The notes under the pieces are model-generated. The model worked only from the letters and a program-made list of their open reading frames with translations. It was not told the DNA's origin and did not search any database. This document shows positions 1 through 11,754 of a stretch of 64,000 bases of DNA, in pieces. The stretch is taken from assembly GCA_037043455.1 (NCBI GenBank), contig JAWPHD010010311.1, positions 1-64,000 of the forward strand. Direction: 5' to 3'. Position 1 is the first letter of the stretch. The number at the start of each line of letters is the position of its first letter. The DNA comes from Cyrtodaria siliqua. Lineage: Eukaryota; Mollusca; Bivalvia; Adapedonta; Hiatellidae. Made by a program: the position numbers and the translations under genes.

Positions 1-157
1 GATATACAATTCGAACAGGAAATGTAGCTTTCACAGAACCAAATTCACGCAAACAAAACAAACAACAATTACAAGGAAAAATCAAAGTACGAGAGACCAC
101 AAACATAAGGACTGACAATAGAGGTACCGCCTTGGAACAGTCAGTTGGTAAAATTGC
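1..157 (-). repeat. Fragment of a dispersed ~400-600 bp repeat family (family X)
   Basis: The stretch with 'gacaggaaatg'-type sequence, 'aatgtagctttcac' and 'tgacaatag.ggtaccgcctt' is matched at 57040-57220. In opposite orientation it matches the segments ending 'aaggcggtacgcctattgt' near 23130 and 43690. No coding capacity is visible. It directly abuts a SINE. Confidence 0.6.
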
Positions 158-421
158 AGCTTGGGATTATTGTTTGTTTGTTTGTATGGTATTTTACGTC
201 ATTTTCAACACATGTACGGTTATATATGACGGTCGATTTTTTGTGGTGGAGGCAGACCACCCGCTTTCCCTGGATAGAACCAGCACTGTACACCTCCCGC
301 CATCCGTAAGAATCGACACTTCCTCGCTTACAAGTCGAGCTCCCAGTGGGATTCGAACCCGCAGCGGTGAGAGGCAAAGGTTTACAACGCAACATCGTTA
401 ACCATTTGGCCACGGAGACGC
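158..421 (-). mobile_element. tRNA-derived SINE, near full length
   Basis: Read on the minus strand it opens with a tRNA-like head with a long variable region: 'tctccgtggcc' (A-box region) at about 420 and 'gggttcgaatccc' (B box) near 355. A body follows with 'aagtgtcgattcttacg' and 'gggaggtgtac', and the tail is a (CAAA)n-like run near 170-190. Four further copies lie at 14637, 33139, 38300 and 62661. The head suggests a class II (Leu/Ser-like) tRNA ancestor. Confidence 0.85.
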
Positions 422-992
422 TAGATTGGGATTAAAACCAGGTTCTAGGGTGCAGCAAACCTCGTTCTTACTATATTTTCCAAATTGAACGGGACAGTGC
501 AAATAAAGAAATCCTCGCCAGGCTATATCCTCAAACAGCATCAATAGGAAGTACAAGCATAGCACTGTTATTTTATATTGTAGATACACGTAGTGTGCAC
601 AAGTCATAAGTGTGACACCATTTTATAAATCTGATTTTTCCTACTTAAATAAATGTTTTAATAACTTGGTCTTTCTAATGACAAACTGTATAATCGCGTC
701 ATTTACATACAATATTAAAATTTGAAAAAATAATGTTGAGGATGGGTGGCCAAATAAACTTTAGTAGCTAACTGTTTTTCCCTGAAGGAGATATACAATA
801 ATTTCAACTGAAATCACCAAGGCTTTGAGTTGATGGGGATCCCAAACATGATACTCATTTACAGTAGTCATCTTCATCTCCAGTATTGTTTTACTCGTAC
901 CATTCTCCCATTTCAACCAGAAATGAGCTAAGCTGTCAAATGGTTACAAAACACCATTCATTCATTTAGATCTGAAAATGTTACTTATATAC
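422..992. other. Non-coding, no recognisable feature
   Basis: AT-rich sequence with no credible ORF or repeat seen. If gene A is real, this is inside or beyond its second intron, because exon 3 is not found before the left edge of the window. Confidence 0.5.
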
Positions 993-1703
993 ATAGAGGA
1001 TCTTACATGAGTGCTCATTCATTATTGAATTTATTAAACGAGTTGGCAAAATGACATAATGCGAGGCTCTAGCCGAGCATTATATCATTTTTGCTAACGA
1101 GTTTAATAAATTCAAAAGAGCCTCGCATTATATGATTTTGCCAACTCGTTTAATAAATTCAATAATGAATGAGAACGAATGTTAGATTCTATTTATCACA
1201 TAACTTATAACGTCACATAACGTCATAAGATGTTCATTAACGTGACGTCCATGACGTCATTAACGTTATGTTATAGGCTGCGTACAGCTAAATATAGCCT
1301 GACTTAAGCCCCGCCTTTTGTTGTGTACGATTCAGTACAGAAGTGAAAGTTCACAGAGCTCAGCAGATATAACTTTGAAATATTCAATATGCATTTTCAG
1401 GAAGGATAAACTATAGGTAAAATAATCCCTATCAGCTAGGATAATTAAATTAAATAAACAAAATATTTTTTCATGTTTTTGAAAATTTAACATCCATTGA
1501 ACATTCAGTGCGGTTTCAATACTGTTTGTAAACACAGACATGTGCAGAGAGGTTGAGCTGGGAAAGTTGTCTTTTTCACACTTGTGATGGAAATATTTAT
1601 GAAATAAAGTCATTTAAAGAAAATCTGGTGTATAATTCTTGAGATATTAGCTGACAGGTGCCACAGGCGGTCTATGGGAAAGTATTTAGTTTTCTGCAAC
1701 CTA
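993..1703 (+). repeat. Palindrome-headed dispersed repeat, copy 1
   Basis: About 700 bp closely matching 4787-5463. It starts 'atagaggatcttacatgagtg', carries a long palindrome (1013-1173), then CRE-like gacgtca/aacgttatg boxes (1200-1290), and ends '..tttagttttctgcaacct'. The palindrome arms differ from those of the other copies, while the rest is nearly identical. Copy 1 also has a second, partial right arm (1077-1113). It is probably a non-autonomous element; no ORF or TSD was identified. Confidence 0.75.
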
Positions 1704-2058
1704 TACCACTAGTGGAATATCGAAAATATTGAATGGTGTTATTACACTCCCACACCGCATGTTATGTGATAAAAATTAGTATACCCTTTTTAATAAGCAC
1801 GTTTACATGTATTTATTTTAAGGAAGCAACAACATTACATAAAGCAGGAAAAAAAGAAATAGTTTAGATTCCACTCATTATGAATTATAAATCGTGTTAC
1901 CGACCTTACAGTCGAAGTCATATTTAAAGCATATCTTTATGGAAGCTAGCATGCAAAACCTTGTATTCTTCCAATCAGGTATGTGTGTGTGGGTAGGGAG
2001 GTGGGGGTATGTGTGTGTCGGGATGGAGCGAGTGTAATATGAAGCTTAGAATGGTCAC

Positions 2059-3028
2059 CTTGATAAACTAGTTCCGCAGTTCCAGGACAGGTGTTTCTTC
2101 CCCATCTGACATACACGGAAGCAGAATCTGTGGAATATATATGAATACAAATATCAGTTTTTCGTATATAATATATACGCACTATTCTATAAAAAAAAAT
2201 TGGAAAAGAACACATTGACCATTTAGTTCTGTGATATTGTGTTAGTGGAGAAAAAATGTATCAGCGTGGATTTTATTCAATTATCTGCAATATGAGGGCA
2301 GACAATGGACCTTAAAAGAAGTGGTTTCCAAATAATTGTTTCAAAAAGCTCATGGCCTGACATCGAATAAAAATAAGTTGAATTGAATGGTTTTAAATAA
2401 TTTTCTACGTCTCGTTGCGCGTCTTTATCGCCAGAACCAAAATCTTCAACACTAGTAAATGGGAAATAAATTAAGCTATAACTGTAAATTCACTATGTAT
2501 TTGCATTTAATTTTATTAAGAAAATAATTTTATCAAACTGCGGCAATTAGTTCGGAATATCGCTTCAAACTAATGATATGTGGTTTTATTACGCATATTA
2601 ACCGATTTGGTTAAATATTCCATAACCTGAAGACATTAATTGCTATTTCGTTTATATATCCTGATAACCTGTAATTTTCAACTAAATTATGTGTAGCATT
2701 GTTAAGATAATAATGCTATGATATGGACACAAATTATTAATACAAATAATACATTACTGTATGTAATATTACCCTGTGCTGTGTCCAATGATAAAAGTTG
2801 TGCCTTTAGATTCTTTATTTCGGTGTCCGCATTTGTCTTGTAAGATTCGAACTCTGACCTCAACTGTAGTAGTTCTCGGGCCGTATCTTCCTCACTGTGA
2901 AGAAGCAGTCGTTTCTCGTCTCTCGCACCATCTGAACCATTGGATGTACATCCGTTGATTGCAAAAGCAACTAAACATAAACTAGTTATTGTACTTGAGA
3001 AATAATAAGGCATCGTTCCAGTAGACAT
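2059..3028 (-). CDS. Gene A: secreted short-chain collagen C4-like family protein, exons 1-2 (partial)
   Basis: Two exons are on the minus strand. Exon 1 is 3028..2773: a hydrophobic signal peptide (SLCLVAFAING region), then an acidic/basic heptad-rich segment (RELLQLRSEFESYK..IKNLKAQL) fit for a coiled coil, ending phase 1 at donor G|GTAATA. Exon 2 is 2127..2059, 69 nt, with acceptor CACAG and donor AAG|GTGACC, and encodes YVRWGRNTCPG. Met1 is at 3028, but alignment with pseudogenes C and E favours the second Met at 3013. Exon 3 with the Cys-rich domain is not between 1 and 2058 and should lie off the left edge; its absence could instead mean decay. A GATAAG box lies about 90 bp upstream (3104-3109). 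The family assignment rests on exon structure and motif identity to B and D. Confidence 0.7.
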
Positions 3029-3103
3029 TAAACACTATAATTCATCTTAAAGTTCAACTTTCATGCACTGTTAAGATAAAGTTCTAGGTCAGTACGCTAT
3101 ATT

Positions 3104-3109
3104 GATAAG
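3104..3109 (-). promoter_or_regulatory. Candidate GATA site upstream of gene A
   Basis: CTTATC on the minus strand, followed by 'AATATAGCGTACTGA'. The same CTTATCA + TATTGA arrangement precedes pseudogenes C (22015-22020) and E (52702-52707), 60-90 bp before their start codons. Conservation across three copies supports a promoter element; binding by a GATA factor is inference. Confidence 0.45.
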
Positions 3110-3559
3110 ACATCTTAAAGGTTCCACATTGAAAAAGTACGTTATTAGAAAAAGAGCAATCGACTGAAGTAGAGGTCCTAACAGTTAACATTTATTTGAC
3201 GTCAGTTTCTTGCTTTTATTGAAAGGTTTATACTTTCCAGTGCACATTTTATTACAAATGTAAATGACTAAAGAAGACAAAATCAAGAATACAAAGACCA
3301 AACGAGCGACGCAGTAACACTAAAAGGCGGGACATTGGCAACTGTTACTGATGGTATGCAAGCATGGGACCCTTAATGTCAATAAATAGGCATATTTGGA
3401 CTGGCATGTTGGCATGTGTAAGTAAATGCATGCGTTTGCAGCACTGAGTGAACTCTGTGTGGAAGGCCAAATCGTAGACACTAGAATAGCCCACCTATAA
3501 GTTGCTTTATTTTGATTTTTGTCAGCATTCTTTTACTTTTATATAAGGCTGTTGTATTT

Positions 3560-4600
3560 AGTTAGGAACCGTTGAGGGACTTGTATCAGTCTTTGGTATA
3601 GTTCAAAGGTTGAATCAGTCTCAATCAATTTATCTCAAATACTACAATTTTAGAAAAATCATCTGTTATATTCTTTTTGTAAAATTGTTTTAATCACGTT
3701 TGTATAAACTGTAAATATATTCTATTTTGTCTGAGGTTTATATGTTAGACTGATAAAAATATAACATTTTGTAAAATTTCAAACAAAATTAAGCATAAAA
3801 TGAAACCAATATTAAATCTCAATATGCATGGTGATCTATAATTTTAATTGCGTATATTGTCTTACTATATGTTCAAATAAGTGCCTAGGAAGTTTGAACA
3901 AATTCTGTTATTAGGAACATAACAAAAAAGGAAAATATACCATTTCTATATACTTTCATACAAAACTTGGCCTTTTGCATAGGGATAGGGTTTCAAAAAA
4001 AAAATTCTTAACAAGCATGGGGACCTAACATTTTTATTGCACTTTTTTTTCTATATATTAAACTATGAGCTTAGAAAGTTTAAACAAATTCTATTATTAG
4101 GAACATACAAAAGAAAAAGTAAATTGTATCATTATGGGCTAATTTGTGCATAAATTGTGAGTAATGGTCCCTCAACAAATTTTGTAAAAATATATAGGTT
4201 TTACATAAAGATGAGCTTTAAATGTTATTATAATTAAATGTTCTTTACTTTAATACAATTTTAGCAGAATTGTGACCAATGAATAAATTATTAGACTTCA
4301 GAAATGTCTTAATTAGCTATTTCATGGACTTGTTCAACTTTTTGGACAGATTGACATGACGGTGACATTACAAATTATTTTTTAAAATTTTAACAATTAT
4401 GGTGACCTATCATTATTTTTGCATTTTCTGTCTATATATATAACAGACTTACTGTACAAAATGTTTAAAGAAAATCTGTTATGCAGAAAAAACTATAGAA
4501 AATGTCTTTTAAGCCGTCTTATTTATATTTTTAATAATGATATGTATTAATAAACACCACAGCTAAAACATTAGAACATTAAAACATTATCTTAAAATAG
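3560..4600 (+). repeat. Three degenerate ~190-380 bp repeats, AT-rich
   Basis: The blocks 'ggtgatctataatttt..', 'ggggacctaacattttt..' and 'ggtgacctatcatta..' start near 3830, 4018 and 4398. Each is followed by 'caaattctgttattaggaa'-like text, so they are old tandem copies. No coding sequence was seen here or in the flanking 3110-3560 stretch. Confidence 0.5.
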
Positions 4601-4786
4601 ATGCTCTTTAGTGTCGCTGAGAGTTTAATAATGATATTTCAAAATATGTAAAAATCTTAAATTTTGACTTAAGTAAATATTTTCTACTTGCTTTATGAAT
4701 ACGGGCCCTGTACTATCACCCTCGCGTCAAATAGTAAGAAAGCACACATTGTTGTCTATGGAGATTTAGCATGGGCGTTTTATGCG

Positions 4787-5463
4787 AGGTATAGAGGATC
4801 TTACATGAGTGACTGTGTATTATTGATTTTAATAAACGAGTTGGATAAAATGATAGGATACGAGACTCTTGCCGAGTATCCTATCTTTTTATCCAACGAG
4901 TTTATTAAAGTCAATAACACACAGTCACGAATGTTAGATTCTGTTTATCACATAACCCACCTACGACGTCACTTTAATGTTGTCAATATTCCTAATATAC
5001 GGCGGCATTTGTAGGCTGCGTACAGCTAAATATAGCCTGGCTTAAGCCCCGCCTTTTGTTTTGTACGATTCAGTACAGAAGTGAAAGTTCACAGAGGTCA
5101 GCAGATATAACTTTGAAATATTCAATATGCATTTTCAGGAAGGATAAACTTTAGGTAAAACAATCCCCATCAGCTAGGATCATTAAATTAAATAAAAAAA
5201 TATTTGTTCATGTTTTTGAAAATTTAACATCCATTTAAATTGCATGTCAATATTCAGTGCGGATTCAATAGTGTTTATAAACACAGACATGTGCAGAGAG
5301 GTTGAGCCGGAAAATTGTCTTTTTCACACTTTCAAATGCTTTGCGATGGAAATATCTATGAAATAAGGTAATTTAAAGAAAATCTGGTGTATAATTCATG
5401 AGATATTAGCTGACAGGTGCCACAGGAGGTCTATGGGGAAGTATTTAGTTTTCTGCAACCTGT
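4787..5463 (+). repeat. Palindrome-headed dispersed repeat, copy 2
   Basis: Counterpart of 993-1703 in the same orientation. The head holds a nearly perfect hairpin, 4809-4927, with a loop at about 4869-4872. The 3' 400 bp is almost identical to copy 1. The 108-aa open frame over the hairpin is an artefact of palindromic, low-stop sequence. Confidence 0.75.
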
Positions 5464-7320
5464 AAGGCAAATCATGACGCGTTTTGTTGTTTACACGACG
5501 TCGCTACGTTACGCGGTTGAAATGCGATCGCCTTACAAATAATGCGACACCCTAAACCAAATTTAACGTTACTAACGTTCGTTTTAAGAAGTAAGATTTC
5601 AAATAAGGATAAATAATTAAGGCGTCTGTACGTACCGTGTGATATACCATGAAAACAATTGGTATAAACAGTTTTAACGTATACAAATACAGTGATTCGG
5701 TACTCATTTGCATCTGTAATACACTAGTGTATTACGAGAAATGTCATGGCTTTACTGCACTTCCAGGCGCCATGTTATGTGGTAAATAATAATAAAGGAT
5801 AACATTTCGTTGTTTCTGACAAGATGCTGCATAACAAGTACACATTTAGTTTTACTTTGGATCTGCTTGTGGTGTAACATACACTGGACAAAATTTATAA
5901 TTGCTTATCTGAGTTTGATGTATATATGAGTTTGATGTATATATTAATTTTAAAACAAAAAAAAGACATTAATGTAATTAAATTACAGTATGGTCTCGAT
6001 AACTTGGCGTTAACGGTGAATTCGAAAGTGGAATAGTAGTGAGCAGGTACATTATCGGCGAATTATCATTTACTCCGTGCGTTTAAAACAAACAAAGTAA
6101 CAATATTGCAATACTAAACGCATGTACGAATACGTGGTGTAGCGGGAAGAGCTATGGCCTATCAATCAGAGAACGTTTGTGCAAGTTCGAATCAGATGAC
6201 GTACACACATTTGTTTCTTTTTTCTTTATTTCTTTTTTTATAAAATGTATGTTTCATTTTTTAATACGACATACATCATTTCAATCAAGACAGCAAACAC
6301 AATTAACATAATTACAAGATTCTTATTTATTATATACTTCCCAGTGAAATAGTGGATTGTATGGTTAGAATAAACCTTATATTCTCATTGTTTATATTTT
6401 CACAGTGAGAATTTAAGAACATGGGACTACTTTTTTCTACATTTGCTCATAAGTCCTAATTCGTGTCAAAGTTTAGAACTATATTCTATGCGCACTAAAT
6501 ATATGTAGATCGCCTCACGCGCTACGTTACTATATTTATCCGCGAATACGTTAAAGGGGAACTGTCGGAACGAAACGTATTTTCTGTTTGAAACAGTTTG
6601 GAAGTGTTGCATGATAAAAAGCATATAATAAATAGAATATTTGTTGGTTTGTCGTGAATATAGGATTTATTTTCATCTCGAAGTGAGAAAAATTATATTT
6701 TCACTCGTGCTTTCACTCCAAACCAACAATATCCTCTATATACATTATGGGACGATCGCGGAAATAAACCTCGACAACATGTTTAATGATGTAGTTTCTA
6801 GCATTTGTGTTCAAATACAATGAAGTTGCTGCTACTTGTTGAGCCATGCTCCACTAAAAAGGGGGCGCGGTGGGAGTATTCGTGCATGCATATACACGAG
6901 AAAAGAGATACAAAAAGTACCACGTGTAAATTTTCAGTTATCCCCAACACCGATAAAAGACGAACAAAAAATATCAGTGTGTGAGATTCTAACCATTGCG
7001 TGTTATTTTATAATGATTCCAACTGCAGACTACTAGCCACTGCGCCATGCGCTAGATGCATCTGCACGTTTACATTTAAAGAATACTACCGTATCACTAA
7101 AAGTGCATTATGCATAGTCAACACCTGTTTTACCTGTCGGTGTTTATATTGGATTAAACCAAAAACAACGTCGAACTGTATCTATCGTATAAAAGTTTAC
7201 ATATATACTGAAAGATTTATTGCAAAAAAACTTATAGTTCAAACATAACACGGGTTTGAAATTCAATCCTTCAAAACCAAAAGTCAAAATTTCAAAAGTG
7301 CGTCTATTGTCCACATGAAT
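5464..7320. other. Non-coding stretch with two weak tRNA-like SINE heads
   Basis: No credible gene. A tRNA-like A box/B box pair ('tggtgtagcgggaagagc' .. 'agttcgaatc') lies at about 6134-6200 on plus. A second pair ('gcagtggctagtagtctgc' .. 'ggttagaatc') lies at about 6980-7050 on minus. Both look like degraded SINE heads rather than working tRNA genes. A short imperfect hairpin with 'ttggtttg/caaaccaa' ends spans about 6640-6730. Confidence 0.4.
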
Positions 7321-7339
7321 AGTAACCTTAATGCTAGGC

Positions 7340-7690
7340 GATGCCAAGATGCAAATGTGCAGCCAGTCCTTGTATCATATATTGCAGCAAATAGAGGGAT
7401 ATCCTTAGCTGAAGGTTAGAATCACATGTCAAATGCTAGAAGCCAGCCATGACAGAGTTCGTCCATGGCCTGCGAAAAATCTTAATTCAACTGAACACCT
7501 ATGGACGCGTGCAAGAACTTCCCAACAACAAAATCTCCGAGAAAGTGGTCAACGTGTCACTCAAGCATGGAATCAGGGAATGTCATTCCATAACGATACC
7601 TCCACGCTACATTGTGTCAATGAGTGCCTGGTGCCGAGCTGAAATTGCTGCTAATGGAGGTCACACCAGATACGCCATTTGAAGTGTGAC
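7340..7690 (+). pseudogene. Tc1/mariner-type transposase, C-terminal relic
   Basis: Read across two frames this matches the end of Tc1-like transposases. There is a decayed 'IAANRGIS' block near 7390, then VRPWPAKN-LNSTEHLW (7460-7505, equivalent to the WPAxSPDLNPIEHLWD block with the catalytic acidic residue as E of EHLW). It continues with an arginine-rich stretch and ends at AANGGHTRY (7650-7678). The usual PDLNP is damaged and a frameshift separates the EHLW and GGHTRY parts. The N-terminal two thirds and the TIRs are missing. It is clearly inactive. Confidence 0.85.
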
Positions 7691-8370
7691 CTTTTTAGGG
7701 GTGTTGATTTTCATAACCGTCTTATGGTTGAACTATTATGTTTTTGCAATAACATGTTCAGCAAATATGTGAATTCAATTATTTCATGCGATATCTCATT
7801 AAATTAAATTCGTGTCTCGTTTGCTTTCAAATTATATCCATAACATCCAGGTGACCAGTTATACAATTTCTAGTGTATTAATGTAAAACTAATGTCTTTT
7901 GACATTTAAAAAAAAATCATTTTATGTATATGATACAATACTTCGAAAATAGTATTAGATCTATTAGGATGGACATTTAAAAGAAATGAGACAGATAAGA
8001 ACAATATTAGATTGGTCAATACAAAAATAGAATTGTGCCATACTCTGCACACTCCCTGACAATCTGTTCTCCATTACTCGTGTTAAGCGGCCATTATTTA
8101 TGCTGTGCAAGTGTTCGAGATAAGAGAATACAAACTTGAAAAGCTGTGCCTAGTATCATGCTAGGCTTTTAAAATCGGTCACAGTGTCGTAAGACATATA
8201 CACTTGATGACTTCAATTTTTCTTAAGATTACTTTTTTTCCGTATAGCGTTACACCTGTAAAGCTGGGTAATTGAGATAAGTGGCCTCATCTATACGCAC
8301 ACTTATCTATTGTTGGTGTTGATCTATTATTTTAATAATCGAGAATAGAATAAAAATGAATTTACATAGC

Positions 8371-8513
8371 GAATATTATGTCAGTGCCTTTTACTATCAA
8401 GTTTATTAGGCGAGGCTTAAAAAACGAAGAATGGTGAGGCTCTGCCGAGCCATTCTTCGTTTTCATGCCGAGCCTAATACACTTGATAGTAAAAAGGCAC
8501 TGACATAATATTC
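8371..8513. repeat. Palindrome-headed repeat, copy 3 (hairpin part)
   Basis: Arms 'gaatattatgtcagtgcc' and 'ggcactgacataatattc' close a 143 bp palindrome centred on 'gaggctctgccgagcc'. It is followed by 'tctatttatca' and gacgtca/aacgttacg boxes (8595-8660), as in copies 1 and 2, but the arm sequence differs from both. A half copy in reverse is at 57985-58080. Confidence 0.7.
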
Positions 8514-8986
8514 TATTTATCATGTTTCTGTATGAATTAATATGATAACCTATTTCTCAGAATGTAACGCGTATCGAGGACGCCGCCTTGTTGTTGTTTT
8601 TTGTTTGTTTTATGACGTCAGGCAACGTTACGTGCATGACGTCAGATAACGTTACGTACAATAAACGCCGAGGGATTCCGCATTGATTTGCTCTATTGGT
8701 CAGGGCCTAATAAAGCAAAAGGTATTAGGTCACCCCTTTATTAGGCAGAAAAGTGAACATCTGCATGATAAAATACTTTATCCGCTTGGAAATAGCGAAT
8801 GGTTTTGTGTAAAATATGACAATAATGGTAATTAAGCATTCTACTGGAAAAGTCGATATCAACAATATATAATCTCCAGATATTACAGCGCGTTTCAATC
8901 CAGTATACAACTAGAAAGCATGAGTCATAATATCGGTTCAGTCATCGATATCAACAATATAATCTTCTAGATATTTTGGCACATTT

Positions 8987-9868
8987 CTAGCTCTGTCCTA
9001 TCTCCTTAATGGCTTCCGGGCCTTTCATCCCCCAATTCTTCGTTGAACTCATGGGGCCTTTGGGCACCCAGCTGTACTGTCTAACTTGGGCACTAAGATA
9101 ATCTCTACTGTTGCCTTGGTTACCAGTGAGCCTTTGGGCAGGTACTGGTAATTTCCCTCCTGTTTGACTGTGTTTGTTAGGCCTTCGGGCGCTAAGATCA
9201 TCTCCTCTGTTGCCTTGGGTACATGTTGGCCTTTGGGCACCTACTGGTGGCTTATCTCCTGTTTGAATGCGGTCGTTAGACATTTGGTCGCTAACATCAA
9301 CTCCACTGTTGCCTTGGTTACCAGTGGGCCTTTGGGCACGTACTGGTAGTTTCCCTCCTGTTTAACTGTGGTTGTTAGCCCTTTGGGAGCTAAGATCATC
9401 TCCTCTGTTGCCTTGGGTACATGTTGGCCTTTGGGCACCTACTGGTGGCTTATCTCCTGTTTGAATGCGGTCGTTATGCCTTTGGGCGCTAAGATCATCT
9501 CCACTGTTGCCTTGGTTACCAGTGGGCCTTTGGGCGCATACTGGAAGTTTGGTCTCCTGTTCGACTGGGGTTGATAGGCCTTTTGGCACTAATGTCGTCT
9601 GCATTGTTTTGTTGATACCAGTGGGCATTTGTGCACGTACTGGTAGTTTCCCTTCTGTTTGACTGTTTTTGTTAGGCCTTCGGGCACTAACGTCATCTCC
9701 ACTGTTCTGTGTGTTCCCAGGACGCCCATGGGCCCTCAATCGTTCTTCTGTTGTTTCACTATTAGGCATGTCGACATTCAACTGATCTGTCGAGTTGGTT
9801 AATTCTAACACATCTTCCACATCATTATCAAGATTATATGCCAGACGGTGAGTCTGTTTCTCTGTCAC
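8987..9868 (-). pseudogene. Gypsy polyprotein C-terminal extension with ~35-aa tandem repeats
   Basis: Downstream (minus strand) of the integrase fragments is an open stretch of at least 168 codons with repeats of roughly 105 bp, carrying GDDLSA-R-PN, GNQGNSGDD and QRPTG-type motifs. Two unit types alternate (QRPTCTQGNRGDD and PTGNQGNSGDD), giving a ~210 bp higher-order period across 9060-9720. The repeat is in frame, so it would lengthen the protein. Repeats of this sort are not a general feature of Ty3/gypsy integrases. The segment continues in other frames to about 8987. The role is unknown. Confidence 0.6.
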
Positions 9869-10039
9869 TGTTATTGTTTATCTACGTTGCTCGAATGAAG
9901 GTATTGATATTGCCCTGTCATTGCTTTGATGTGGTTAAAGTGAGGCGTCTTGCTCTGCCTTTGTTTCCCCCAACAAACTGAATGCGATAGGTGATATCTG
10001 ATATAACTGTAACTACTTTCCAAGGACCAGACCACCTTT

Positions 10040-11754
10040 TTAAAAACGTCTTGCTGGTCCCCTTTGGGGTAGCCAGATTATAAAGTCAAACCTAGTCACC
10101 AAGTGCAATGCGTTTTTATACAGCTTGGTATCATAACACTCTTTCTGGTGGATTTGCGAAACATTGAGGTGTTCCCTCGCTAACCTTTCTGCTAACTGAA
10201 TTTGATTGCTCTGCTCCAAGACAGTTGCCGGGTAACTTTGGGCTACCTTTCCCGGTAGGTCACCCATTATTACATCTAAAGGGAGTCTCATCTCCCGCCC
10301 GAACATCGGCTTGTAGGGTGTGACTTTTGGTTGATGAATGTACTGATGATTTATAATGCATGAGTGATTTTTTAAGCAAACAATCCCATTTGTCCGGATT
10401 ATCCTCGACCATACACTTTAACATTGATATTAACGTTTTATTCATTCTTTCTGCTTCACCATTGCTCCATGGGGTAAATGGAGTTGTTCTTGTCTTTGCA
10501 ATTTCCACCATTGAACATAGTGACCGGAATACATTGCTCTCAAAATTAGACCCCTGATCACTATGTAGAAGTAGGGACCCCAAACATGCAGATAATTTCA
10601 TCCATAAGAACGTTAGCCATTGTTTATGCCGATATTTCTTTCAAAGGGTAGGCAAATGGGTATTTTGTGAAATAATCTACTACCACAACAATGTATGCAT
10701 TTCCTTCTTTAGTTTTTGGCAATGGTCCAATTATATCGATGCCTATTCTTTCTAGTGGGTATCCTGAATGTATGTATTTCCTTCTTTAGTTTTTGGCAAT
10801 GGTCCAATTATATCGATGCCTATTCTTTCTAGTGGGTATCCTGAATGTATGCATTTCCTTCTTTAGTTTTTGGCAATGGTCCAATTATATCGATGCCTAT
10901 TCTTTCTAGTGGGTATCCTGAATGTATGCATTTCCTTCTTTAGTTTTTGGCAATGGTCCAATTATATCGATGCCTATTCTTTCTAGTGGGTATCCTGAAT
11001 GTATGCATTTCCTTCTTTAGTTTTTGGCAATGGTCCAATTATATCGATGCCTATTCTTTCTAGTGGGTATCCGGGATGTATGTATTTCCTTCTTTAGTTT
11101 TTGGCAATGGTCCAATTATATCGATGCCTATTCTTTCTAGTGGGTATCCGGGATGTATGCATTTCCTTCTTTAGTTTTAGGCAATGGTCCAATTATATCG
11201 ATGCCTATTCTTTCTAGTGGGTATCCTGAATGTATGCATTTCCTTCTTTAGTTTTTGGCAATGGTCCAATTATATCGATGCCTATTCTTTCTAGTGGGTA
11301 TCCTGAATGTATGCATTTCCTTCTTTATTTTTTGGCAATGGTCCAATTATATCGATGCCTATTCTTTCTAGTGGGTATCCTGAATGGATGCTTTTCATCT
11401 CAGCCTTTCTTGGTTTCGTTGGGTCTTTTACTTCTTGAGATGTTATACATTGTTGAATGTGCAATTCAGTGTCATGTCTTAGTCCAAACCAATGAAACCT
11501 CTCCCTGACTTTGTCCAAAGTTTTGCTTGTCCAGCACAGTCGTGCAGGCTGTACAGAACTGTCTCCATTAGGCGTTTTGGAAGCCACAGTTGCCAATGAT
11601 CAGAGTGATCTTCATACCAGACCCGATAAAAAAATCCATTTTCTTCTTCGAGTCTATTAAATTGAGAGCACATTGACAATAATTCACGGTCTCCACCCTG
11701 AACTTCTGATTTTTCCGGTCGTTTGCTTGCAGCTAACCATTCTAGGCCAGTCAC
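10040..11754 (-). pseudogene. Ty3/gypsy retrotransposon integrase, broken
   Basis: In minus-strand order: a degenerate HHCC zinc-binding region (11754-11400, with RERFHWFGLRHD; the CxxC second Cys is missing, QQCITS). Then GIDIIGPLP (about 11360, first catalytic Asp). Then a 9x 77 bp duplication that destroys the frame, and HSDQGSNFES (about 10560, second Asp). Then TPWSNGEAERMNKTL (about 10490, Glu). Last is MFGREMRLPLD (10306), the usual post-core motif. At least three frame changes are needed. Reverse transcriptase, protease, gag and LTRs were not found, so this is a 3' fragment. Confidence 0.9.
10692..11384 (-). repeat. Nine tandem copies of a 77 bp unit inside the integrase
   Basis: Unit starts fall at 10692, 10769, 10846, 10923, 11000, 11077, 11154, 11231 and 11308, each beginning 'tgtatg[ct]att'. 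Units are nearly identical, with 'cctgaatg' versus 'ccgggatg' variants. 77 is not divisible by 3, so each copy shifts the frame. The unit covers the codons around the first catalytic Asp (GIDIIGPLPK). Confidence 0.95.

Noticed and set aside
4688..5014. 108-aa plus-strand protein
   Set aside because: It runs through the palindromic repeat head; the other copy of the repeat does not keep the frame.
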